Shown: piece by piece, positions 1 through 15,225 of the stretch
Numbering within the stretch: position 1 is the stretch's first letter
Layout: every line of letters begins with the position of its first letter
NCBI RefSeq assembly: GCF_021347895.1
Contig: NC_067124.1
Location: 14,312,521-14,376,520 of the forward strand
DNA length: 64,000 bases
Direction: 5' to 3'
Origin: Acanthochromis polyacanthus
Taxonomy: Eukaryota > Chordata > Actinopteri > Pomacentridae
Made by a program: the position numbers and the translations under genes
Notes under the pieces: generated by a model
Told to the model about the DNA's origin: nothing
The model's input: only the letters and a program-made list of their open reading frames with translations
The model's database searches: none

Positions 1-298
1 CAAGCCATTACTTTTCTCCCACTGCACACTTATGATAAAGAGATTATAGTTAATAAATTGAATCCATAAATAGACTCAATAAGACTTTACTCATGGTAAC
101 AGGAAAACAGGGAAAAGAGCAAAAGGCTGTTTTCAGCATATGACTATCCAATTTCAAGAGTATTTTGGGTGAAATTATCTTGGATGAAAAATCCTTTCAG
201 CAATAAAAAACAATGTTGTCTTCCTTGTAACTATTCTGCTATGATCAAATTTCTTGATAAACTATGGCATGAATGTATTTTTTCTTTCTTTTCCTCAG

Positions 299-484
299 TG
301 GTTAACTGTACAGATCCAGGAATTCCTGCCAACTCCATCCGGGAGAGTAAGATTGAACACGGTAACTTTACGTTCGGCAGCGTGGTCTTCTATGACTGTA
401 ACCCTGGATATTACCTGTTCGGCTCTTCGGTGCTCACTTGCCAGCCGGTGGGCCACTGGGACAAACCTCTACCGGAATGCATCG
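299..484 (+). CDS. csmd3: CSMD exon 1 of window: sushi domain A
   Basis: This exon encodes one complete sushi (CCP) domain of 62 codons, an extracellular beta-sandwich module held by two disulphides. The four cysteines are visible in NCTDPG, YDCNPGYY, LTCQP and PECI. The closing tryptophan lies in GHWDKPLPEC. The acceptor follows TTTCTTTTCCTCAG and the donor is GTACAG. Both borders are phase 1, as is usual for sushi exons, so the first two bases (TG) complete a codon begun in an exon left of the window. NCT and NFT are possible N-glycosylation sites. Confidence 0.93.
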
Positions 485-4424
<3,940 letters not shown>

Positions 4425-4489
4425 TAAAATAGAGTCGTGATTCCAACTCTGTTTGTGCTTCCTGGACAATTATTCTCTAAATTAATGGA

Positions 4490-5460
4490 AAGAATTGCGG
4501 ATAAAGGTTTGGTTTACCCAAATTACAAAAGAAAAACAAAGCATACTTTCTCACTTACCACTAGTGGTATCCAACTACACAAATAATTGGAGTTTTATTT
4601 GCCCAGCTGTGAGAGATCCATCTCTGAAATTACTGCCATCACACCCAAACTCTAGAGTTTAATGGAATTCTGTTTGTTTTGTTCACAGCAGTAAAAAAAA
4701 AAAAAAAAAAGCTTCTTAAAAAATTCAGTAGTAACATCTTTTCCAGAGGCAATGTCCACAATGCTCTGGATGTTTCATAGAATACACTGTTCATCTGTTT
4801 CTCTTGGTGTAAGTAGTTCCATTGAAAACTGTCTGTAGATGTGTCTAGATTTTACGAAACAAGGACAAAATTTGGAAAGAGAATTCACTATTAAATAGTT
4901 AAAATGTGATTTCTCAATGCTACACAAAATTCCATTCAACTATTTTATATTAGATTGTCAGAAATAACAAAGTCTCTCTCTGTTCATTGATTTAAACCCT
5001 CTAAAAACATGACCGAATATCTGCAATGGATATTTTGAAGTTCCTTGAATGAAAAGAATCCCTTCCTTAATCAAAATGGCTGACATGTAACTCAACACCG
5101 TTGCTTCCACCAGAATCTGTGAATCTGTAAAGTCGCCACCTCTTTCTGCACTCATCCCTCCACTGCTCATTGACACTTGATCAGGTTACCTAGAAATACG
5201 CTTCAAAATGGCAAGGGGCAGTATTGAAGCAATTCAGTCATATGCATTGGAAACGGAAACCAATTCTAAAGAAGAATGATACACAAAGTCCCGGCCCACA
5301 CACTGACAGGATTGGTTCCTTAACTGTTGGCTGTGGGATTCTGTGTTTTTTGCGACCTTCATTGGTACATAGCAGCTTCAAGGTAAAGAGATGCTCAGCC
5401 ACGTCATATAAAGACAAGTTAACAAAGTAAAAGACTTAATTTTGTAGTGGAGAGGATCTT
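4490..5460. repeat. Probable old interspersed repeat, unclassified
   Basis: This stretch has the look of a decayed non-coding interspersed repeat that I associate with other percomorph fish loci (the segments around CTTACCACTAGTGGTATC and CAAAGTCCCGGCC). It contains an A17 run near 4694. I cannot see terminal repeats or a transposase, and the limits are approximate. This is recall-based and weak. Confidence 0.3.
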
Positions 5461-6487
5461 AAACAACCTTCAAACCTGGACTCATCAGACCAAAACTATC
5501 TCCATGGTTAGATACCACAAGAGATGTCAGCGGAATATTTAAAACAGGCCCACAACATGAACACCTCAGCGCAATGGTGTAATGCCAAAGAGTCTTGACA
5601 TTAATGGAATATTTGGTCAGTTATCAACCTCAAATTCCCCATTTGCAAATCTGTTTTGGCATTTCACTTTTAGAGCAGACACTCCTGTGGTTTATCTGAC
5701 ATATCTGCATTTGGCAGAGTACATGAATGGTGGAACACTGCCAAACAAACTCTTATTATTCCTCTTTCATTCAGTAATAGGGAAGTGTGAGTTTACTACT
5801 CAGCCGAAAATGTGCTAAAGTAAATGTTGCTTTCTGCTGAAACGATTACGAGAGATCACCTGTGATGTAATTCTCAAGTGAGACGCTCCCTAACAAGACT
5901 TTTTAAGCGTCCTGTGTTCACTACATTCATCTCGAAACTCTACTCCTGATGTTTTCTAAAAACATGGGAAAAAAGTGTCTTCTAGTGTATGTCTGCAGAA
6001 CTACAAACTTTCCCACTTAATCCCCCCTGTGCACTTCCCTCCCATCACACTTAAGCATTTCTGACCATTTAAGTGGGTTCTCTTTACTGCATGTTCACTT
6101 GGTTTGTTCAGCTCACTGACCCAGAAGTAATGTTTGTAAGCAGACTTGTATGGCAGTTATTTTTTCCCCCTCTTCTTTAAATGGTAGTACAAACTCTCCC
6201 CTCACCTCCACTGTTTTGTATTTACTCAGACAGTTGAAAGCAGTCAGACAGTAGGGAAGTGGGTTTTCTAGGCGAGTAAAGAGATGCACGTGGTTGCAGA
6301 GGCTCCGAACTATCACCCAGCCAGAGTCTCCATTACAGTTGCTGTCCTAGTTCAACAAAACGAAAAAGTCACAGAGTGGAGATGGGTTTGTTTGCTTAGC
6401 TTCAGTCTGCATAATTATTTAGCGCATACAACCTAGTAGTTAAATAAAAATCTAGCTATGCGATGTAGTGATGTTAAATGTAATGTT

Positions 6488-6534
6488 AAATTTCTCCTTT
6501 GTGAGATTAATAAAGTCTATCTTATCTTATCTTA
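6488..6534 (+). repeat. LINE-like 3' tail with CTTAT repeats
   Basis: The sequence TTTCTCCTTTGTGAGATTAATAAAG followed by a run of (C/T)TTAT units resembles the common fish retroposon 3' end (GGGATTAATAAAGT plus a short tandem tail). Only the tail is recognisable; no reverse transcriptase lies upstream. It is probably a 5'-truncated insertion. Confidence 0.45.
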
Positions 6535-7084
6535 GTAAAGTATACACTAATCTACTACCTGCCAAATGTATGATGTTGTTTAGGTTTGTCTAATTCTACC
6601 AAAACAGAGCTTTGAGGTCCACAAAACCCTGAAGTGAGACGTCCACGGACCAGACTTGTTTTTCCAGCACATCCAACAGATGCTCTATCTAAAATGTGGC
6701 TAATTTGGATTCCAAGTCAATACTTTTGTAATATTCCTCAAACTTTTCCTGAATAATTTTTGAAATGTGGCAGAGCGAAGTACTTTGCTGACAGAGGACA
6801 CGGACATCAGGAAACACCACTAGCATGAAAGGATGCAGGAATCCGCAAGAGTGTTTAGTTAGGCAAGTTGTACTTGTCAAAGTTCCCATGAGTGGTTGGT
6901 TTCCCAGAAGAACATTGTCAAGAGAATCACACTGCCTTCATCAAATTGGATTCTTCCCATGTTGCATCCTGCTTCCAGCTCTTACCCTTGTAAATAACAC
7001 ACACACCAGCTATATATGCAAGTAAACAACATGCCACCTTCTCCCACTGCTGCATGGTTTAGCTTTGACACTCACATGAACATT

Positions 7085-7520
7085 GAAGATGTTTTAGGTG
7101 GTGGTTAGAGGTGAGGGGCGGTATGCTGATCAGTATGTGGCTTTACAGCTCTTCTGTGGGATTGAACCACACAGATCAGCCCACCTTTCCTCTGTGTCTC
7201 ACTGAACGTTAGGTGCTCATGACCTTCCTACCATTTCACCGGTTGTTGGACCATTTTTGGTAGACACTAACCAGGAACAACCAATAAGCTCTGCTGCTTT
7301 GAAAATGCTCTGACCCCATTCATCTGTAACCATCACAATGTGCCCTTGTTGGAGTCGCTCAGGTCCTTACGGTGCCCATTTTTCCTGTGTACAGCACATT
7401 AGCTTACAGAATTACCCTTCTGCCTAATGAATCCCACCCTGTGACAGGTACCATTATAATGAGATAATCAATGTTAACCTATCTGTCAGTGGTTTTAATG
7501 TTGTGGCTAATCTGTGTATA
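7085..7520 (-). mobile_element. Tc1-like transposon remnant (5' end and N-terminal part)
   Basis: Read on the minus strand, this begins at a terminal repeat (TATACACAGATTAGCCACAA from 7520) and runs through a decayed leader into the start of a Tc1-type transposase. The segment equivalent to a HTH region (GGTCAGAGCATTTTCAAAGC) is still readable. The reading frame is broken and the catalytic half is missing. The match to this widespread fish Tc1 family is from memory of its consensus. Confidence 0.65.
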
Positions 7521-9001
7521 TTGTAATAGTTTTGGGTGGGGGATAAAAGCTAAAAAATGTTCTTTATCAGTCATCACCGCGGTTTTAAAAGCAATTTGGT
7601 GTCTATTGAGATGATTTGATCAGTACCCCACTGTTATGACAAATGAGCCTCTCGTAAAATGATGATCTCCAATTTTGTCCTATATTTTGTTCCATCATTC
7701 ACTCTGAGCCGTGTTCTAGCACCATGAGCTCTACTGCTTCTGCTTGTCTAGAGGATACCCAGCTAATATACTGCTTTAATCTGGGCAAAAAAAACAAAAC
7801 ATTTAATACCAAACCAGATTCAGTGCATTTATTTTAACTTGTCCAAAACCTAATCAGCATCAACTCATCACTTAAAAAGTGAGATAAGTAAAGCCAACAT
7901 GAGTCTGTTCCAAAGTATTTAAATTGTCAGACAAGTTTAGAGAGTAAATCCCTGGAGGAATTTGTGCAGCAGGGTATCAGTCTAGGGTCAGGGACCACAG
8001 GATTTAATCATAATAAACAGCAATGCAACTTACCAGGCTAAAGAAAAAATAATATGCTGCAGTAGGATATTTACAGTTTATAAGCACATAGTGGAAATGT
8101 TGATTACATATATTCACACTGCAAAATGTGGATTAAATTACTTTTGCACTGATACAGCAGCACCTCTATGACAGAAAAAAAATATTTTGCAGCTTTTCTC
8201 ATAAGAAAATGTAGTTGCATAGCATGTACATGAAGAAATAAGAAGGCTTCAAGTTGTCATACAGGATTATACTGCATCAGTGCTGCTGAATAACTATGAA
8301 ATCTGCAACTTACAATGGAAACAAGGAACCATTCTAAATCACTTGTTCATCACTGCAAGGCTTTGATGAATTCAGAGTGGGCAGTAAACATCTGTCACAG
8401 CTGTAGAGGAAATTAGAACCAAGACACAGCTGGAGCTCAAGTTGTGAGTTTCATATTTGTGCAAATGTACATTTTCACACATCATTTCTACTGACACATT
8501 CACAAAAACTTCTGAAGTGACACAATTACCACAACAATGTTAATAAGACAGATGGGCTTTCTGGAATGTATGAATGTACAGACTAATGACAAATTAAAGG
8601 AAAACCCAACAGAAAGTGTCTTAGTAGGTTGTTGGGCTATCTTGTGTCACCAAAGCAGCTTCACTGTGTGTTGGCATTGATTCTAAGAGTCTCTGAAACT
8701 TTACTAGGGTGACTGAGCAACATTTTTCCACCTTATTTGGCATTTTCTTAGTTGTGGTAAAGGGAGTTGGTCCAAAGTCTCCCACAGGATTGAATTTGAT
8801 TGAGATCTGGTGACTGTGAAGGCCGTAGCATCTGATTCACATCATTTTCATACTCATCAAACCATTCAGTGACCTTTCAAGCCCCGTGGACGGAGTTATT
8901 CTCATTCTGGACGAGAACACCACCGTCAGAATAGAAATGCTGCATCACAGGATAAAGGTGATCACTCAGAACAACTTTGTATTGATTTGCAGTGATCCTT
9001 T

Positions 9002-9573
9002 AGCCTAGCCGCGCTAGACAACCCTCGGCAACGAATTTAATTCTCTGCCAGGGTGGGTCTAGTTACCTTCCATAAGGCTCGAGGCTGGATTCTCCTAAAA
9101 CTGGCCGGACCAATCACCATGAAGTGTAGAGTCAGAAGGCGGGCGTAACGAAGTGACGACAGAGGCGCGACGATTCTGACAGAAACAACCGGAAACAATA
9201 AACAGTTGTCTTTCGACTCGGCTTTGGCCACAGCCCTTAAAGATTTGAAGCTAAAATTCAACTTGAAAGATAAACAAAGGACGGCACTTAAGTGTTTCAT
9301 TGAGAAGAAAGACGTATTTGAACTTATGCCGACGGGATATGGCAAATCCTTAATATACCAGTTGGCTCCGCTGGTTGGGAAGCTAATGGGACTTAGCCAC
9401 AATCCGCCGGTGCTCTCGGAACTACATCAGCCTATTCATTGCGTTGATTGGTTGTATACCCACCCAATTGCTGCAGAGGGATTTGATAGACAACCTTTTA
9501 GCCCGCCTCCCTCCCTGTCGAGCTTCCCGAGACCCTTGTGCCGTCAGAAACATGGGTGTAGCATGGCTAGGCT
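9002..9573 (+). mobile_element. 572-bp non-autonomous element carrying a helicase fragment, 11-bp TSD
   Basis: The insert is bounded by the same 11 bases on each side, AGTGATCCTTT at 8991-9001 and 9574-9584. It has short imperfect terminal inverted repeats starting AGCCTAGCC. It is GC-richer than its surroundings. Inside are a CpG-containing, leader-like segment and then an ATG-led frame resembling the start of a RecQ-type helicase. It looks like an internally deleted derivative of a larger helicase-coding DNA transposon. Target duplications of 9-11 bp occur in Mutator-like elements, but I cannot assign a superfamily. Confidence 0.65.
9206..9403 (+). pseudogene. RecQ-like helicase N-terminal fragment inside a transposon
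   Basis: From the ATG the frame reads about 65 residues with a Q-motif-like region (NLKDKQRTALKCFIEKKDVF) and a Walker A motif (PTGYGKSLIYQL, residues about 46-57). Both are typical of superfamily 2 RecQ-type helicases found as multi-copy genes in fish genomes. The sequence then runs into unrelated frame and stops; motifs II to VI are absent. It cannot be a working helicase. It is best read as a fragment carried by the surrounding element and not as a host gene exon. Confidence 0.6.
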
Positions 9574-10238
9574 AGTGATCCTTTACTCTGAGGGGAAAAA
9601 TGCCTCTCAACGTAAAAGAAGACACCAGATCCTCTAACTGTAGATGTCATCGATTTAGTTTCTTCCTTTAATACATTACACGCATGTTTGTTTAAATGTG
9701 TCTGTCAGTTTTTTGGGGTTATTTCCTACATAGTTTTCCATTACATGCCCTAAGTTTTCTTTGCTTTTCAGTGATTGTGTTATTTATTTGCAGAAAGGTG
9801 ATTGCATAGTCTGTAAACAGCTTTTTTTTTTTTTTTGCAGAGCTAGACGTTATGAAAATGGCAAATTATAATTCAGTGTTCATCACCAGTAGCAACAAAA
9901 TAATTTGGAATATGAATTTCTCAGAAGTCTAGCCCAGCGTCAGCAGTAGCTCTCATCCATGCATCCATCCATGCATCTATCCTTTCTCTCATCTGGCCTC
10001 CCTTGTTAATTAGTAAGATGAGACTTAAAACCGCTTGCCAACCCATTCCCCTTTTGTCCTCGTCTGTTGCATGGCTGAGTTGAAGGCCTTATTATTTCCT
10101 CACAAAGGGAGCCTGGTGAACGGACATTAACTCAGATTCAAACCAAATCCACCACCATCCCAATTAGTGAGATTATAGCTGTCACAGTGCATGCCGAGTC
10201 AGGCTGCCTCACCTAACCGAAGGAGACTAATGAAGTAC

Positions 10239-10440
10239 AGACAGCTGCTGGGAGACACACACACATGCAAAAAGTTGACCTGCACACACACACAGGCACA
10301 AATATGTATGCACAGCCAGTGTGCACTTGTCCCTGCCAGTGCATACAAGTGCATGCAGGGAGATGCATAAACATTCACGTGCATCAAGTGCGCTCTCTCA
10401 CCGACACACGCACACATATATATCTGCAGTGAGACACACA
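10239..10440. repeat. Imperfect CA-rich tract
   Basis: This stretch is built of interrupted CA dinucleotide runs (ACACACACAT, CACACACACAGGCAC, CACACGCACACATATA). It produces spurious antisense open frames rich in Cys and Val. It is simple sequence, not coding. Confidence 0.6.
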
Positions 10441-11657
10441 CTCTTTTCTAGCCCCGGCCACAGGAGAACTTATCATCTCCAGCTGTGAGCCCTTGACCTG
10501 ACAAATGCATTTTGTGAACATATGAGCAGTGGGATGTGTGTAGAAGATATGAGCTTTGTGTTTGTGCAGCAAGGCTTCGTCAACAAGTCCAGTATTACTG
10601 CAGCTGTTTGCTGCTCTGTACACAGAGAGCAGCAGCCAGCACATAGGGAATGATGCACAGGGTGTGTGCACAGCTCAAGGAACAAGATCTCAAAGTCAAT
10701 AAAGCATGAATCCCTCACAAAGACTGTCTATCTGTCTGCCTGTCTATCTTTCTATCTATTTGAATATCTGTACATCTATATGTCTCTCTGACTGTGATAC
10801 TCTGTCTTCTGAAGCCCAACATTTTTCCCTTTTCTTTCCTCCACTGGTTTCATTTCTGTGAGAGAGCGGAAGCAGCAGCAACAGTGGAAGCAGTGGTTGG
10901 TGTTATGTGCTTTTTTTCCCTTTGCTCTGAGGATGTCCCTAGTGAATACAAAACCACCCCACTCTGACTAACAAACCACTCAGCTTGGCTTGCTGTTCGT
11001 CACAACATAAAATCTTGAGCAGTGATGGCACTGCCCTGATTCCATACCTGTCATCTCTCTCCCTCACTTCCTATGGCTTAGAAAGAAAACGTGTCCTATT
11101 TTTTCCACCCACCAGAGACGCCGCTAATGGGAACATGAAGAGAATTAACAAGAGACGCTGCATCTTTTTATCTGATTTAATTCATAGACATGCTTGACAG
11201 GTGGAGCAAGGTGGGAACACTGCAAGTTTTAGATGTTGTTCCACCGAACAAAAGACAGAAAGTATAATTCAGGATAATGAAAATGCATTTAGCTTCAGAG
11301 GTCAAACTGTATTCATCATTTCTCATAACCACAGCTGGTTGCCTTTAAATGCTGGCTCTGCTGTTTTTATGGATAGAAAGCTCCTGATGTCAAAGCTGTG
11401 TAAAGTATGGCTCCTCCAGGTTGTTGGCATAGTGACAACTGCTCATTGGTGCATTGTCTCGGCCCTCTATGTATTGTCCTTCTGCTTGACAGACAGGAAC
11501 ACTGTGTTGTAAGTCAATGTCATACCAACTTGAAAGGATCCATCTGTACATGCACGCACACTTGTACACACACAAACACACCCACAGAATGTTCCAGTGG
11601 ATGGCATCTTAAGTGTACTGTCTTTATTAGTCCATGACTGGTTATCTTCCATTGCAG

Positions 11658-11840
11658 GCGATTCGACAGGCGCTTGTGGAGATCCTGGTATACCTGCCCA
11701 TGCCAGCAGGGAGGCAGGAAACTTTAAAGTGCGCAGCAAGGTGCGCTTCACCTGCACAGTGGGACACACACTGTATGGCTCAGCAGAGAGGATATGCTTC
11801 CCCAATGGGACCTGGTCAGGAAAACAGCCATTCTGCAAAC
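11658..11840 (+). CDS. csmd3: CSMD exon 3: sushi domain C
   Basis: This exon gives a complete sushi domain of 61 codons with cysteines in GACGDPG, FTCTVGHTL, RICFPNGTW and PFCK. NGTW is a potential N-glycosylation site shared with neighbouring domains. The acceptor follows TTCCATTGCAG and the donor is GTAAGA. Phase is 1 on both sides, with the previous G plus GC giving glycine. A second AG lies 12 bases inside the exon (CGACAG); using it would drop four residues, so NAGNAG-like variation is possible but not needed. Confidence 0.93.
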
Positions 11841-14800
11841 GTAAGAGGAATCTTTAAACTATCTCAGTGATGTTATATATTAAACAGTAGTAGACAGCAG
11901 CCTGAGAGGGAACACATTATGCATACGATATTTCTCTATACACAAGTACACATTTAAAGTCCTACAGATTCAGGAGACAGTGCATGGTTACATAGACCTG
12001 AATACTGAATCTCAAATTGTTTTGTGTACTGATTGAAGTGCACCTGTGGCACTGAATATCAACAGCTGTCAAGTACCAGAAGCTGCCACTGAAGGCTCGG
12101 ACAGATCCTTAGTATGATTTTTTTCATTCTTTGATCAGGTATTCTCTATTTTAAACCTAATTTAGTTGGCATTTTATTCAGACAAAGTCCCCGTACATCT
12201 GCTTCCTGTTAAAGCAGCTTCCTGTTAGTCTAGATCAGCTTGTGAAAACTGTTGTATAATGTCTTTTGTGGCTCTGGACAAAGCTTTTTAAAGTCAGATA
12301 AAATAACTCTGATGTTATCAGGGTTGGTCTTGGAGACACATTTTAGCAGAAAAACCTGTGTAACAAAGAGGGTTATGTAAATTAAAGTTATGTGTATTCA
12401 CCTTTTAACTGACAGAAGATGCTATTGAATGTCATGATGAAATGTTTGAAGGGAAAACTTGAAACTTAAGGTGAGGATCCTTCAGGCTCCTGGAAGTCCC
12501 TTAAAATGTAAGGAAGTGCATAAGCAAATTGCATTGATAGGATGTTTTGCTATGTACACTCTTCAAAACATCTCCAAGATAGCATTTGATTTGGTACAAA
12601 ACTTGCATCAGCTATGGGAAATAAATAATCCAAGCAGTATTCTGCCCCACCTTAAACACACAATCATTGTATGTAACATATTGGCTGCATTCTAGCACAT
12701 ACACACATGACTGCAAAAGCTCAAGAATGCAGTTTTGCACCAGATGGATAAAAATCTCTCTGGTATTTTCTGCCAGCACATGGTGCTGTGACTGTCTTCC
12801 AGATTGCAACCAAAAAATTCATTAATTCTAGACACCTAAAGCCAAGTCCTTTTTGGATTGTGATAAATGAATCATTGTGGATTTTGAAGATATTAGTTCA
12901 CAGAACAGCAGCTCTACATCTTGCATAAATTACCCCCGGGGGTCAACCGGATATTGAGGCAAATGTTTGACTGCTTTTGCTCTCTTCTCCTTACTGTCCG
13001 CCAGCTTGGAACAGTGCCAATGTCATTTTTAATCTAATGAATGCATAGCCCTCTAAACTATCCTCTGTATATCTGCCTTTTATTCCATCTCCCTTGTTTC
13101 TTCCCTTCTCTCTCTCTGGCCTTCATTTCCCTTAATGTCAGCCTTTTTCTGTTGTTTCTCCTCTGATTTCTTTGTCTTAATCTTGTTGTCTAGCTCATCT
13201 CCATCCCTGCCCACATTTCCATCTCTCCCTTTTCTGTATCATACTCTCTCTGCCTTTCCCTTCCTCTGTTTCTTACTCCACATCTCTCCTTCTCTAGCTT
13301 TTTATCTCTCCATCTCCCAGCTGAACTCCTGATTTAAAGATTGTTTTAACCATCCTCCACCTCAGGAGGGTGGGGGCAGGAATTCACTGGAGCCTGAATG
13401 AGTCTCAGTGCTGTCTGTTTGTGATCTAAAGCCCTGTCTAGTGTTAAAGCCCATCCATCTATTATCCACAACCTTTTACAGTCTCCGAGAAACAGTCACT
13501 GTAGATATTCAGCTTAATATCTATCTCACAGTGCCATCAAGGTCTGTTTTATGTGTCTGTCATGATGTCAGTCTTGAATTATTAAGAAAGGGAACCAAAA
13601 AGCTACTATGCTTTATTTTTGGTAAATGCACCCAGGAGCATACGCATACAGCGGGTGTATGAATATGCTTGTGTGTGCATTTGTAGAGCATTAATGTGAG
13701 CAAGTTGCCACCTGATGTGGTTAGGCGTGTGCCTGAGTGATGCATTTGCACCCAGATTAGTTTGCATGTATGCACATGTGGTAATTGAGAAATCACCACC
13801 GCACTTGCAACACGTCTGTCTCCTACAAGAATCACTATTTCAGATTTTCCAGGCAATTAGGTGATTGAGAGAGCAGATCCGTTTTGTAATTAGACGTGAT
13901 TTGGAGCAGAAGAAAAACACATGAAACAAGCTCTGCACTCGACACTCTTCAAGGATACATTTTAAGTGGCCTATGATGAAAATGCTGGAAAGGATACTGT
14001 ACTTTAAAAAGTCCAACTCTTCCGTTCTCTACAGAAAGTCTGATTTTCCTCCCCAAGGATTGTACACCTAAGTTTTAACTTCTATTATCATTAAAGCTGA
14101 ATGCTGAGTCCTAGGACCATAGTTGCTATATATATGTCAGGGTAGAGACTGTGATTTGGTAGAATTGGAGTTTCTACCAGTAGAGTTTGCGATTGTAATC
14201 TCTACCAGTAGAGATGGAACTTTAAATCTGACCCCTGACCCTAACCTTAACTAACCCTGACCTTTTAATCTAACCCCTGCCCTGACCCTAACCTTAAAAG
14301 TCTAACCTTAGCCCTGACAAATCTCTACTGGTAGGATTGGAGTTTCTACCAGTAGAGATTGCGATCGCAGTCTCTACTGGTAGAGACTCCAATCGCAATC
14401 TCTACTGGTAGAAACTCCAATTCTACCAAATCGCAGTCTCTACCATGATATATACATATATATATAACTCCCATAATCCTCTTGTTTTCAGCACTAAATG
14501 TCATTACCACAGATGTACTGAGACTTGACAACACACAAACTGCACATTATTTAATGATGACTCGTCAATACTGCAATTGGGATTTGTGCAGCACAGCGCC
14601 AGCTCTGCTCATTAGCCTCTCTTAATAAAGCTGTGATGCTGTATAGATTAGTGGTTCTTTACTGGTTTGTTTCACAGCTTCTCTGAAAGAACAACAATGA
14701 TTTCTCACATCCTCTGATGTGAGGCTCACATGCATAATAGTGAACTCCGACACCAGCTAATGATTTCTGTCAGGTGTTTTCAAAGCGAGTGTGAGAGTCA

Positions 14801-15048
14801 AGAGAATATAAATATTGATCAGGTTAAAGGCAAGATGGCAATTATTTCATGAATGAATTAGTATTCCCCTAATAGTAGAGGAATGTATATTTTCAGTCAT
14901 TTTATCACCTCCAGACCTTCAGAAGTCATCTTGCAGCCACCTTGGGGCGTCCACACCTCAGATGGTAAAGCACTGATATGGAAAATAGAAAATCCATTAC
15001 TATTTTACACCTCTGACCTTCACATCCTCTCTTTTCTCCCCTCTACAG
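11841..15048 (+). other. Intron 3, one foldback element
   Basis: This 3.2-kb intron contains a pyrimidine-rich stretch around 13070-13325, a GC palindrome near 12933 (ACCCCCGGGGGT) and the foldback repeat at 14141-14444. No gene is recognised. Confidence 0.7.
14141..14444. repeat. Foldback (MITE-like) element with CCCTAA-type core
   Basis: The ends are inverted copies: GGTAGAGACTGTGATTTGGT at the left faces its reverse complement, ending TACC, at the right. Each arm repeats the motif CTCTACTGGTAGAAACTCC several times in both directions, so the arms can fold on each other and on themselves. The core (about 14220-14320) is rich in CCCTAACC/CCCTGACC steps. It is non-coding and flanked by TATATA runs. 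The superfamily is unknown. Confidence 0.75.
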
Positions 15049-15225
15049 CGGTACAGTGTGGGAACCCAGGTACTCCTGCTCACGGCCGTATTTCCCGTGT
15101 GGACGGCACAACCTTCTCCCACTCCATTGTGTATTCTTGTATGGAAGGATATTTCCTCACAGGGTCGCCTACTCGCCAGTGTCTTGCAAATGGCACATGG
15201 TCTGGCTCAGCTCCAAACTGCACAA
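15049..15225 (+). CDS. csmd3: CSMD exon 4: sushi domain D
   Basis: This is a complete sushi domain of 59 codons. Cysteines sit in [25 protein letters not shown] and PNCT, with [10 protein letters not shown] closing the fold. NGTW and NCT are possible glycosylation sites. The acceptor is CCCCTCTACAG and the donor GTGAGT, both phase 1. The YSCMEGY and ANGTWSG words match my memory of the same domain in mammalian CSMD proteins, which helps to fix the register along the C-terminal sushi run. Confidence 0.94.

Larger units (their letters stand above)
8585..9655 (-). mobile_element. Decayed Tc1-like element, split by a later insertion
   Basis: The left edge (near CAAATTAAAGGAAAACCC) and the inner text (CATCAAACCATTCAGTGACC, GATAAAGGTGATCACTCAGA, TATTGATTTGCAGTGA) match a known fish Tc1-like family read antisense. 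The right side resumes after 9584 with CTCTGAGGGGAAAAATGC. The transposase frame is destroyed. The copy was old when a separate 572-bp element landed inside it. The right limit is approximate. Confidence 0.6.

Noticed and set aside
9037..9402. 121-residue minus-strand open frame
   Set aside because: It is the antisense shadow of the helicase fragment and element ends; it shows no known motif.
9206..9637. Helicase-like frame as a separate host gene or an extra exon of the CSMD gene
   Set aside because: It lies within a transposon bounded by target duplications, lacks all later helicase motifs, and is out of place between sushi exons.
10239..10718. Cys-rich minus-strand frames near the CA-rich tract
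   Set aside because: Cysteines come from antisense CA repeats; no signal of a real gene, and frames overlap each other.
11665..11671. Alternative acceptor for exon 3 at CGACAG
   Set aside because: The upstream AG at 11656-11657 has the better pyrimidine context and gives a correct junction; the inner AG may be used rarely.
14220..14320. Interstitial telomere repeat (CCCTAA)
   Set aside because: The units are irregular mixtures of CCCTAACC and CCCTGACC inside a foldback element, not a TTAGGG array.
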